From assembly GCA_027021145.1 (NCBI GenBank), contig JALUUX010000073.1:1-34406 (forward strand): a stretch of 34,406 nucleotides of DNA, read 5' to 3'. The stretch comes from Candidatus Shapirobacteria bacterium. GTDB taxonomy: Bacteria; Patescibacteriota; Microgenomatia; UBA12405; JAHJSD01. The notes under the pieces are model-generated. The model was not told the DNA's origin. It searched no databases and saw nothing but the letters and a program-made list of their open reading frames with translations. A program made the translations under genes and the position numbers. Positions 17,373-24,800 of the stretch are shown one piece after another. Within the stretch, counting starts at the first letter, position 1. Every line of letters starts with the position of its first letter.

Positions 17373-18650
17373 TTAGATGCTAGAATCGCTAACGCCCAAT
17401 CTTTGCCAGTTTTGCCATTTAACATCTTCTCCTCGGACGATCATTTTTAAACTTTTGATAAGAGCAAGATATTCTACCCAAACGAGAAGATAGAATAATG
17501 CCCATGAATAAAAGAACATGATTAATAATTTTAATCTAAGTTTTTTGTCTCCGAAGATAGAGTTAACAAAGTAGATGATAAAGACAAAGAGATTGCTTAA
17601 GGTAAGGGAAAGATAGTCATTGGAAACAAAACTATAAACTACCAAGAGAGTGGCGCCAATTGGTTCGAAAAATAATTGGAGCTCGGAAAGTAAAGAGAGA
17701 GGAAGGACCATAAAAGTAAGAAATTTATTATGTTCTTTTTTAGTCGAGAAAAACATTTGTCGATATTTGATGAAGGTATCAAAGCGTCCCTTTTTCCAAC
17801 GCAACCGTTGGTTAATTAACCCAGTTAGACTAGCAGCTCCTTCAGTGTAGCAAATGGCGTCTTCAGCGTAAGTGCATTTGATTCCGTAATATCGAAGTCG
17901 CATGGTCATCTCGATATCTTCAGTTTTATTTTCGGTGTCAAAGAGGCCATAACGAGCAAAGGTGTTCTTCTTTCTAAAGGCAGCGCAAGCGCCCCCGAAG
18001 ATATATTCTGCCCCCAGAACCGCATGAGCCCGCTTATAATAGAAACCAAAGAGGTATTCAAGCTGCTGGAGAAAACCGACTAGAGTTCGATTGCTGGTGA
18101 TCTTTACATTGCCTACAACAGCATCAATGCTAGGATCTTCGAAGTACTTGACTAAATTACTGATGGTTTGGGGAGCAAAAGCCGAGTCGGCGTCCATAGT
18201 GACAATAATTTCACCCTTTGATTTTTTAATTCCTAAATTTAGAGCGGTACCCTTACCCCCATTTTCTTTATAAAAATATCTTACTTTTTTAGCTTTTTCA
18301 TGAGGTAATTGATGAAGATACTCGAGCAATTTTTCTTCGGTGCGGTCGGTTGATCCATCGTTGACAACAATGATTTCTAAATTAGGATAGTCATTTTCAA
18401 GCAAACTTTTGACTGATTTAACAATACCTACTTCTTCATTCCAAGCAGGAATTACTACCGAGACTAGGGGTTGGTAATTGGCAGGCAGTTCGCCCTTCTT
18501 CTTTTTTCGAGCGATTCTAATTCGGCGCCATTTTTCTTTAAGAGGATAAAAGGGGGCAATAAGGAGAAAAAGGAAATACTTAACCAACATTAAGCCGGCG
18601 AAGTAAATCGTTAGAGTTCGTAATAGTTCAAACCAGTTGATGATAATCAT
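17373..18650 (-). CDS. Processive GT2 polysaccharide synthase (PgaC/IcaA-like)
   Basis: The 425-aa protein has an N-terminal membrane helix (residues 10-36), a cytoplasmic GT-A domain and three or so C-terminal membrane helices. The complete processive signature is present: NDGS with D98, MDADS (153-155), TED (243-245) and QRLRW (281-285). This is the D,D,D,QxxRW set of poly-N-acetylglucosamine, hyaluronan and chitin-type synthases that polymerise and extrude a beta-glycan. It lies 5 bp after the sortase-fold gene and 6 bp before the hydrolase-like gene, clearly in one operon. PgaC-like poly-GlcNAc synthesis is the best guess; the sugar is not determined by sequence. Confidence 0.9.
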   Translation of the reverse strand: MIIINWFELLRTLTIYFAGLMLVKYFLFLLIAPFYPLKEKWRRIRIARKKKKGELPANYQPLVSVVIPAWNEEVGIVKSVKSLLENDYPNLEIIVVNDGSTDRTEEKLLEYLHQLPHEKAKKVRYFYKENGGKGTALNLGIKKSKGEIIVTMDADSAFAPQTISNLVKYFEDPSIDAVVGNVKITSNRTLVGFLQQLEYLFGFYYKRAHAVLGAEYIFGGACAAFRKKNTFARYGLFDTENKTEDIEMTMRLRYYGIKCTYAEDAICYTEGAASLTGLINQRLRWKKGRFDTFIKYRQMFFSTKKEHNKFLTFMVLPLSLLSELQLFFEPIGATLLVVYSFVSNDYLSLTLSNLFVFIIYFVNSIFGDKKLRLKLLIMFFYSWALFYLLVWVEYLALIKSLKMIVRGEDVKWQNWQRLGVSDSSI

Positions 18651-18655
18651 ATCGA

Positions 18656-19312
18656 TTAGATACTTTTGTTAATTATAGAGCGGTATTCTCCCCTAATGAC
18701 GATAGCTTCCTGTCTGATTCGATCTTGGACGATGATGATTAGCTGAGGATATTTAACCCGAGGATAAATATATGATTCTCTCAGGGGGACAATTTTGATT
18801 TCGCCCACTTTAAAGAGGTAGGTCCAATTACGCTTAGTATCAATTAGAAGGTTGTCGCCTTTATGGAGTTTCTCAAGGTGGTTGAGGGTTCTCCAGGACC
18901 GGTCGGTATAAACAAAAAGTGCTTCGAGCTCTTTGCTTTGAGGGCGGTACTTAGACAAATAATGGGCATGATTGGTGAAAATAAGAAATTGACCGTTCTT
19001 TTTAAGTGCCGGTATTAGTGAGATTCGGCGATTAATAGCAGGAATTCTTAGATAAATTAGCTGACCATAGTTTCCTATGAGAGCGCCGGTAAGATTAGGC
19101 TCTTTCTCGGAAAGATCGATATCTTTTCGGGGAAGGAGATAGGAATAATCAAATCTTCTGATGGCGGAAACAAAATCAATGTCCTGAAGTGTGGTAAGCT
19201 CGAAGGTGTTAAGATACATATAGAGAGTGGCGCAGAAGACTAAGAAGTAAATAAGTTTTCGGCTAAGAGAAAAGAGGACGCTCTTTAAAACTTTAGTTAA
19301 TCTTCTTGCCAT
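18656..19312 (-). CDS. Membrane-anchored sortase-fold protein lacking the catalytic cysteine
   Basis: The 218-aa protein has one N-terminal membrane helix (about 18-36) and an extracytoplasmic domain laid out like a sortase: YLRIPAINRRISLIPAL, NGQFLIFTNHAHYLS (catalytic-His region, H115/H117), ALFVYTDRSWRTLNHLEKLHKGDNLLI (the F..L..l..GD motif), then YPQLIIIVQDRIRQEAIVIRGEY. In active sortases the last part reads TLxTC...R; here the Cys position is V/Q and the only cysteine of the protein (C27) is in the membrane helix. It should therefore not be a transpeptidase. Encoded between a small membrane protein (16-bp overlap) and a beta-glycan synthase (5-bp gap), it may be a structural or binding partner of the synthase. 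Confidence 0.6.
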   Translation of the reverse strand: MARRLTKVLKSVLFSLSRKLIYFLVFCATLYMYLNTFELTTLQDIDFVSAIRRFDYSYLLPRKDIDLSEKEPNLTGALIGNYGQLIYLRIPAINRRISLIPALKKNGQFLIFTNHAHYLSKYRPQSKELEALFVYTDRSWRTLNHLEKLHKGDNLLIDTKRNWTYLFKVGEIKIVPLRESYIYPRVKYPQLIIIVQDRIRQEAIVIRGEYRSIINKSI

Positions 19313-19533
19313 AGATAAGCAAAAATAATTTTAACCTTGGGCCAAGGCCAGCGGCAGCTTACTCTCCTTAGTTTATCGCTCAAAGCTGGTCTTAATCTAG
19401 AATAATAATTTAATCCCTTGTTGGCAAGAGTTAATAGTCCCTCCAAAGTGAGAGCAACCAGATTGGTGGTGGTTACTGTTAGGAAAAATAGAGTATAAAA
19501 TAGAAAAAGGATTTGATATTGCTCTGCCAACAT
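19297..19533 (-). CDS. Small membrane protein, first gene of the synthase operon
   Basis: The 78-aa protein has one long hydrophobic N-terminal segment (YQILFLFYTLFFLTVTTTNLVALTLEG) and a basic C-terminal half ending KVKIIFAYLWQED. I do not recognise a family. It is supported as a gene by a strong AAGGAGG Shine-Dalgarno 4 nt before the ATG, a promoter upstream, and a 16-bp overlap with the sortase-fold gene. By position and size it could play the accessory part that PgaD/IcaD plays for PgaC/IcaA, but there is no sequence proof of that. Confidence 0.7.
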   Translation of the reverse strand: MLAEQYQILFLFYTLFFLTVTTTNLVALTLEGLLTLANKGLNYYSRLRPALSDKLRRVSCRWPWPKVKIIFAYLWQED

Positions 19534-19537
19534 TTTG

Positions 19538-19544
19538 CCTCCTT
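19538..19544 (-). promoter_or_regulatory. Strong Shine-Dalgarno (AAGGAGG)
   Basis: On the minus strand AAGGAGG is followed by CAAA and the ATG at 19533. It contrasts with the divergent plus-strand gene, which has no room for a ribosome binding site. Confidence 0.85.
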
Positions 19545-19569
19545 AAGGTTTAATAAGACGGCAAGGCCT

Positions 19570-19598
19570 ATAATATCACAAAAAGGGGATCTTGGCAA
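19570..19598 (-). promoter_or_regulatory. Promoter of the minus-strand synthase operon
   Basis: On the minus strand, TTGCCA (19593-19598), a 17-nt spacer and TATTAT (19570-19575). The predicted mRNA start is near 19563, giving a leader of about 30 nt that contains the AAGGAGG. The -35 box overlaps that of the divergent promoter. Confidence 0.6.
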
Positions 19599-19619
19599 GG
19601 AGTAGGAGAATGGTAAACT
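19592..19619 (+). promoter_or_regulatory. Promoter of the ABC exporter gene, leaderless geometry
   Basis: TTGGCA (19592-19597), a 16-nt spacer, TAAACT (19614-19619), then 6 nt to the ATG at 19626. Transcription should begin at or next to the start codon. Confidence 0.6.
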
Positions 19620-19625
19620 AAAGGG

Positions 19626-20396
19626 ATGAATAAAAATTATCACGATTTGCTTATTAATTTGGTAAGACGAGAGATTGCCTCGAGATATAAACAGTCGATT
19701 TTGGGGTACTTCTGGGTTGTTCTTAATCCGCTTTTCCAGATGTTGGTGATGACAATTGTTTTTTCCAAAATTATGCGGATTTCAATTCCTGGAGTACCAT
19801 ACTTTCTTTTTCTTTATGTTGGCCTATTACCTTGGGCCTTTTTTACTAATGCTCTTAGTTCTTCAATGGGAAATTTGGTTGGAATGGGCTCCCTAATTAA
19901 GAAAGTCTATTTTCCTCGAGAAATAATTATTTTGGCTACGCTATTAGCCAAAGTAGTTGATCTCTTTTTAGCCTCATTAATTTTTGTTTTCTTTATGATT
20001 ATCTTTAATCAGCCAACCAATATTTGGCTTGACCTATTAATGGTACCAACAATCTTTGCGATCCAGTTTATCTTTACTTTTGGTATCGCCCTTTTTATTT
20101 CTGCTTTTAATCTTTTTTATCGCGATGTTCAATATTTAATGAACTTGATTTTGACTCTTTGGTTCTATCTGACCCCAGTAATTTATCCAACGGAAATAGT
20201 GCCAGAAAAACTGCGCTTTCTTTTCTCCTTAAATCCGATGTCAGTTTTAATTAATGCCTATCGCCAAACTATTTTAGGCGGCCAATTACCCAATTTACCC
20301 CATTTAACCGTGGCTCTATTGGTCTCGTTAATAGTCTTAATAATTGGTTGGGGAATATTTAAAAAGTTAGAAGGAAGATTTGCGGATGTGGTCTGA
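19626..20396 (+). CDS. wzm: ABC-2 type polysaccharide exporter permease (Wzm/KpsM-like)
   Basis: The 256-aa permease begins LINLVRREIASRYKQSILGYFWVVLNPLFQMLVMTIVFSKIM, which is the classic Wzm/TagG/KpsM N-terminus (amphipathic interface helix plus first membrane helix). It continues with PYFLFLYVGLLPWAFFTNALSSS, KVYFPREIIILATLLAKVVDL, FNLFYRDVQYLMNLILTLWFYLTPVIYP and NPMSVLINAYRQTILG. Six membrane helices are expected, with two copies forming the channel that moves lipid-linked glycan across the membrane. The partner ATPase is at 21095, but an S23-like gene and repeats lie between them. The start codon is fixed by the conserved N-terminus; the promoter leaves no room for a leader. Confidence 0.93.
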   Translation: MNKNYHDLLINLVRREIASRYKQSILGYFWVVLNPLFQMLVMTIVFSKIMRISIPGVPYFLFLYVGLLPWAFFTNALSSSMGNLVGMGSLIKKVYFPREIIILATLLAKVVDLFLASLIFVFFMIIFNQPTNIWLDLLMVPTIFAIQFIFTFGIALFISAFNLFYRDVQYLMNLILTLWFYLTPVIYPTEIVPEKLRFLFSLNPMSVLINAYRQTILGGQLPNLPHLTVALLVSLIVLIIGWGIFKKLEGRFADVV

Positions 20397-20409
20397 AGTT
20401 AGAAACTAA

Positions 20410-20463
20410 CCCCGACGATACGTCGGGGCGAAATTAGAAATTAGTTCCGACTTTTGTCGGAAC
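20410..20463 (+). repeat. Two GC-rich hairpins with AATTTCTAATTTC-type linker
   Basis: CCCCGACG-ATA-CGTCGGGG (20410-20428) is followed by the reverse complement of AATTTCTAATTTC (20430-20442) and by GTTCCGAC-TTTT-GTCGGAAC (20444-20463). Both hairpins have perfect 8-bp stems. No T-run follows, so these look like repeat elements rather than terminators. Confidence 0.85.
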
Positions 20464-20481
20464 GAAATTTAGTTTTGGGTA

Positions 20482-20865
20482 ATGAACTACATCAAACTAG
20501 AAGACTTGGATGTTTACCGGTTATCTAGGGAAATCAGTGAAAAGGCTTGGAGTGTTTACAAGGATTTTGGTTGGCGGATAAAGAAAATAGTTGGCGATCA
20601 ATTTATTCGCTCGATTGATTCGATTGGTGCTAACATTGCTGAGGGATATGGACGATATCATTATTTAGATAAGATTAAGTTTTACTATAATGCTCGAGGA
20701 TCATTGTTAGAAGCAAAGCATTGGCTGGGACTGTTAGAGGAAAGGAAGTTGATAGAACCATCGGAAGCATCTTTTCTAAAAGAAGAACTGAGAAGTCTTG
20801 GCATAAAATTAAATAGATTTATTAATTCCACTTTTAAAGCTAAGAATGGCTCGGGGGTAAAATGA
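20482..20865 (+). CDS. Four-helix bundle protein (S23 family), second copy
   Basis: The 127-aa product has LEDLDVYRLSREISEKAWSVYKDF, GDQFIRSIDSIGANIAEGYGRYHYLDKIKFYYNARGSLLEAKHWL and LKEELRSLGIKLNRFINS, the four predicted helices and the NIAEGYGR motif of the S23/four-helix-bundle family. It is clearly diverged from the gene at 5139. The ATG at 20482 has TAGTTT 6 nt upstream, a possible leaderless -10. It separates the two halves of the ABC exporter and is flanked on both sides by GC hairpins of one repeat family, which suggests it arrived together with those repeats. Confidence 0.9.
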   Translation: MNYIKLEDLDVYRLSREISEKAWSVYKDFGWRIKKIVGDQFIRSIDSIGANIAEGYGRYHYLDKIKFYYNARGSLLEAKHWLGLLEERKLIEPSEASFLKEELRSLGIKLNRFINSTFKAKNGSGVK

Positions 20866-20880
20866 AATTATTAATTTCAG

Positions 20881-20911
20881 CCCCGAAACGTCGGGGCGAA
20901 TTTCTAATTTC
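20881..20911 (+). repeat. GC hairpin plus AATTTCTAATTTC
   Basis: CCCCGA-AACG-TCGGGG (20881-20896) is followed by GCG and an exact AATTTCTAATTTC (20899-20911). It is the same family as 20410-20463 and 2255-2298. Confidence 0.8.
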
Positions 20912-20936
20912 GCGCCAGCTAATTTCTGGTTTTAAC

Positions 20937-21114
20937 AAATAATGAATAGACTAGCGATAAAAAATCCCCCGAAATCTCGGGGAAGGTTTATTCTGATACA
21001 ATTATATCAGAGTTGTTGATTTTGTCAATAGCGAATATAACTCGCCAACCCGTTAACTCGTTAACTCGTTAATAATCAATAAACCAATAAAATAATGAAT
21101 AGAGTGGCAATAAA
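20937..21114 (+). repeat. Direct duplication of the ATPase gene start around a hairpin
   Basis: AAATAATGAATAGA occurs at 20937-20950 and 21090-21103, and the similarity continues for about 13 further bases (MNRLAIK versus MNRVAIK). The upstream copy opens a 25-codon frame that runs into the hairpin CCCCGA-AATC-TCGGGG (20967-20982) and stops near 21019. On the minus strand that hairpin is followed by GGATTTTTTA, which resembles an intrinsic terminator, but no minus gene lies there to use it. Confidence 0.7.
21045..21084 (+). repeat. CGTTAACT tandem repeat, family shared with 33011-33050
   Basis: CCAACC is followed by CGTTAACT, CGTTAACT and CGTTAATAATC. Its reverse complement closely resembles 33011-33050: both run from GTTTATTGA to TTAACGGGTTGG. 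Confidence 0.65.
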
Positions 21115-21838
21115 ATTCGATCGGGTTTCAAAATTGTATCATCTGCAGTCCCATCGGACCCTTAAAGAGTTTTTGCCGGCATTTTTAGGAAGAAAACAAA
21201 CTAAAAAGGAGTTTTGGGCCCTAAAAGACGTCTCTTTTGAGGTTAGGAAAGGTGAAACATTAGGAATCATTGGTCCTAATGGAGCGGGGAAGTCAACCAT
21301 TCTAAAATTGATTGCTGGAGTGACTGAGCCAACAAAAGGAAAAGTAATTGTTAATGGCAAAGTTTCGCCACTGATTGAACTTGGTGCCGGCTTTCATCCC
21401 GATTTAACTGGCCGAGAAAATATTTACCTCAACGGGGCAATTTTAGGATTAACTAAAAAAGAAGTCGACAAAAAATTCAAAGAAATCGTTGATTTTGCCG
21501 AACTCTGGGACTTCATTGATCAGCCAGTAAAACACTACTCTTCGGGGATGTATATGAGACTAGGTTTCTCCATTGCTATCCATACCGATCCAGAGATACT
21601 CCTAATAGACGAGATTCTCGCTGTCGGTGATACTGCTTTCCAAGAAAAATGTCTTGATAAAATGCGCGACTTTCAGGCTCAGGGAGTGACGATTATTTTT
21701 GTTTCTCATTCTTTGGAGACAGTGGAAACTTTTTGTAGAAAATCACTTTTGCTTATGAATGGACAAGTAGTTATTTTTGGAAAGACGGATAGGGTGATAT
21801 CCAATTATCTGAAAAATTTAAGGTTTGGAGAGCTTTAG
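21095..21838 (+). CDS. wzt: ABC polysaccharide exporter ATPase (Wzt/KpsT-like, no C-terminal domain)
   Basis: The 247-aa ATPase has Walker A GPNGAGKST (60-68), a Q-loop region SPLIELGAGFHPDLTGRENIYLNG typical of the Wzt/TagH/KpsT branch, signature YSSGMYMRLGFSIAIH (148-163), Walker B ILLIDE (168-173) followed by ILAVGD, and the switch histidine in FVSHS. It powers the Wzm-like permease at 19626. At 247 aa it ends just after the nucleotide-binding domain, so it lacks the C-terminal glycan-binding domain of O8/O9a-type Wzt proteins; export should then not depend on recognising a chain-end cap. The ATG at 21095 is chosen from the conserved VAIKFDRVSKLY start. Confidence 0.95.
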   Translation: MNRVAIKFDRVSKLYHLQSHRTLKEFLPAFLGRKQTKKEFWALKDVSFEVRKGETLGIIGPNGAGKSTILKLIAGVTEPTKGKVIVNGKVSPLIELGAGFHPDLTGRENIYLNGAILGLTKKEVDKKFKEIVDFAELWDFIDQPVKHYSSGMYMRLGFSIAIHTDPEILLIDEILAVGDTAFQEKCLDKMRDFQAQGVTIIFVSHSLETVETFCRKSLLLMNGQVVIFGKTDRVISNYLKNLRFGEL

Positions 21839-21847
21839 ATTAATTAG

Positions 21848-21878
21848 TTGATTAGTTGTTCTAATGGTTTGATATAAT
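21848..21878 (+). promoter_or_regulatory. Promoter of the methyltransferase-glycosyltransferase fusion, leaderless geometry
   Basis: A perfect TATAAT (21873-21878) lies 6 nt before the ATG at 21885. A weak TTGATT (21848-21853) is at 19-nt spacing. There is no Shine-Dalgarno between the -10 and the ATG. Confidence 0.6.
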
Positions 21879-21884
21879 GCCACT

Positions 21885-24800
21885 ATGGCGGTGAAACTTA
21901 AATTTACGGGAGAAAGAATTGTTCCTGGAGCTACCGATGTAGAACCTGCTTTTCAAAGAAAAATGCTCCAAGAACACCTTGCGAGGTATTTGTTTGCTAG
22001 TCACTTTTCTTCAGGTAAAAGGGTAATTGACCTGGGTTGTGGTACAGGTTATGGAGTTGATTTTCTTTTGAAACACTCAGATCCTGACGAAATTATTGGT
22101 ATTGATATTGCTAAAGAGGCAATTGATTTTGCTAGGACTAACTATAAAAATAAGAAGGCAAAATTTTTAGTTGCTGACGCTACGAATCTTCCTTTTGACA
22201 ATCATTCGTTTGATTTGGTTTTAGCTTTCGAATTAATAGAGCACCTAGATAACCCCGAAATGCTGGTGAAAGAGGCAAAAAGGATATTGAAAAAACGGGG
22301 CTTTTTTATCGTTTCGACTCCAAAACGAAAGAGAGGCAAGAGGTCCATTTTTCATAAACACGAATTTTCTTTTTTGGAATTCTCTTCTCTGCTGAAAAAT
22401 TATTTCCCTCAAGTTAAATTTTTAGTGGAAAATAATATTTTTGCCTCTCTAATTAATGAAGGAAAAACTCTTGGGAAGATAATTGATAACCAAGACGGAT
22501 TTAAGATTCCTGGCCTAGAAGATGGCGATTATTTTATTGCTATTTGTGCTCTTGATAAGTTGCCGTCATTACCAGAAAACACATTGTTTGTTAACAATGA
22601 TGACTATATTCTTCGTCTAGAGCATGATGTTCAGGTTTTGAGGGAGGCAGAGAATAGGCTGAAGGAAGAAAAAAGGAGCCTGATTCAACAACTGGAGGAT
22701 TATCGGGTCAAAATAGATAATTTAGTGCGAGAAAACACTTATTTGTCGGAGATGAACGCCCTTAGCAAAGAAAAGACTTCCTTTTTGGAAAGGAGAAATA
22801 AGAGACTGGTGTCAAAAATTAATTCGTTCAAGGAGAAACTTGAGCGAACTCAAGAGCTTCAGTCGCGAGTTAATTATTTAGAGGGCGAGCTTAATAATTA
22901 TCGGGTAATATTGGATAGGATTACGTCTTCTAAAGGATGGAAGCTATTGAGGCTTTATTACCTAATTAAAGAGCTATTTATAGGTAAACCAGAGGACCCT
23001 TACTACAACCTCTTCTTTAGGGGTAAAAGGATTTTATTGAAAGCAATCGAGATCTATCGGCAAAGAGGCTGGAAAGGAGTGATAAAAAGTGGAAAGAGGT
23101 TTCTTTTTAGAAAACTAAGACTTGACAAGATTGTAACCAGCCGAAGAGACGAGGAAAGTCTTTTTTCTAGTGTTCAGAGACGTTCTAAATTACCCTCGAG
23201 CAATTTTAGCGTTTGTATTATAAGCGGCTGTGAAGGAACAGGTGCAGAAATTCATAGAGTGTTTCATTTAGCAGAAGTCTTAGAATTAGCTAATATTCGT
23301 CACAAAATAATTCCTCACTCTAAACTTAATGAATATTTGTCCAGTAACGAAGGAGTGAAGACTATTTTTGATTATGATATCTTTTATATTCATCGAGCGG
23401 CATGGAATGAATCTCTGGAGAAATTGTTGAGGGGGGCTAAGAGATTTAATCGTTTAATCATCTACGATATTGATGATTTGGTGTTTGATCAAAAAATTAT
23501 TCCATTTGTGAGAGTAATTGCCGATTGGCCAGAGGAGAAAAAATCACTTTATCGAGAATCGGTAATTAGATACTGGCGAGCGATGGATTGGGCCGATTAT
23601 TTTGTCGCCCCGACTGACTTTTTAGCAAATTATATCAGGAAAATGTTTGATAGGCCGGCCTTTGTTTTAAGAAATCATCTTGATCTGAAAACCGCTCAAA
23701 TAGGGAATAAACTTATTGGGCGACTAATCAAGAAGAAAGAAAGGGTGGTAATAGGCTACATGAGTGGTACAGCGACTCATGATAGAGATTTTCAAGAAGC
23801 AAGTGGGGCACTTATCAAGATTCTTGAAAAATTTCCCCAAGTAGAACTGAAAATTATTGGGCCACTGAATTTAGATAAAAAATTCCGCCGTTTTTCTTCT
23901 CGAATAAGAAAAGTAAAGTTGGTTCCCTTTTATGACCTTTTAAGAGAGATGGAGGACTTTGATATCAATTTGGCCCCATTAGAAGTTGGTAATCCCTATT
24001 GTGAGGCTAAGAGCGAATTGAAATACTTCTTCGCAGCCATTTTAGGGATTCCCACTGTAGCTTCAGCAACGGATTCCTATAAGTTCGCTATTACTCATGG
24101 CAAAAACGGGTTCTTGGCTACTAATGAAAACGATTGGTATCAGGCTCTTTCTAGATTGGTCCAAGATAGCTCTTTAAGAAGGCGAATAGGCGACCAGGCT
24201 AGAAAACAAGTGAAGTTTTACTTGCCCGATAATCAAAAAAATGAAGTAGTAAAGGTGATTAGGAAAATTGTCAATTCTTATAATAAGGACTTGACTAGTA
24301 AAAAAAAAGTTTCGCCCCAAAATAACGGCTCATTGATAATAAATTTCGTTTTGCCAGAACCGCTTAAAGCTTCTGGAGGTCATGCAGTAGTTTTTCGTCT
24401 GTCTGAGCAATTAACTTCTTGGGGACATAAGGTTAATATTTACTTTGTGAAAGTTGATGGCAACGACTTTATTAAAAACGAACAGGAATTGGAATTATTT
24501 GTTCGGGAAAATAATTTGAGGGGTAAGGCAAACTTTTATCTTGGTTTGGATAAAATAGAACATTCCGATGCACTAGTGGCTACCTATTGGAAGACTGCCT
24601 ATATGATTAAAGAAATAAATAATACTAAGAGAAAGTTTTATTTAACAATGGATTTTGAACCTCTTTTTTATCCGGCAGGGTCGGCTTATTTGATGGCCGA
24701 GAATAGCTACAAGCTCGGATATTATCACATTGCTACGGGTTATTGGATTCCAAAACTCCTTAAGAAAAGATATGGAGTGCCAGCTGAAGGAATCGACATT

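Noticed and set aside
18656..19312. Functional class F-like sortase
   Set aside because: No cysteine outside the membrane helix, and no LPXTG-type substrate in the window.
20967..20982. True minus-strand terminator (stem plus TTTTTT)
   Set aside because: No minus-strand gene lies to its right within reach; it is better explained as part of the hairpin repeat family.
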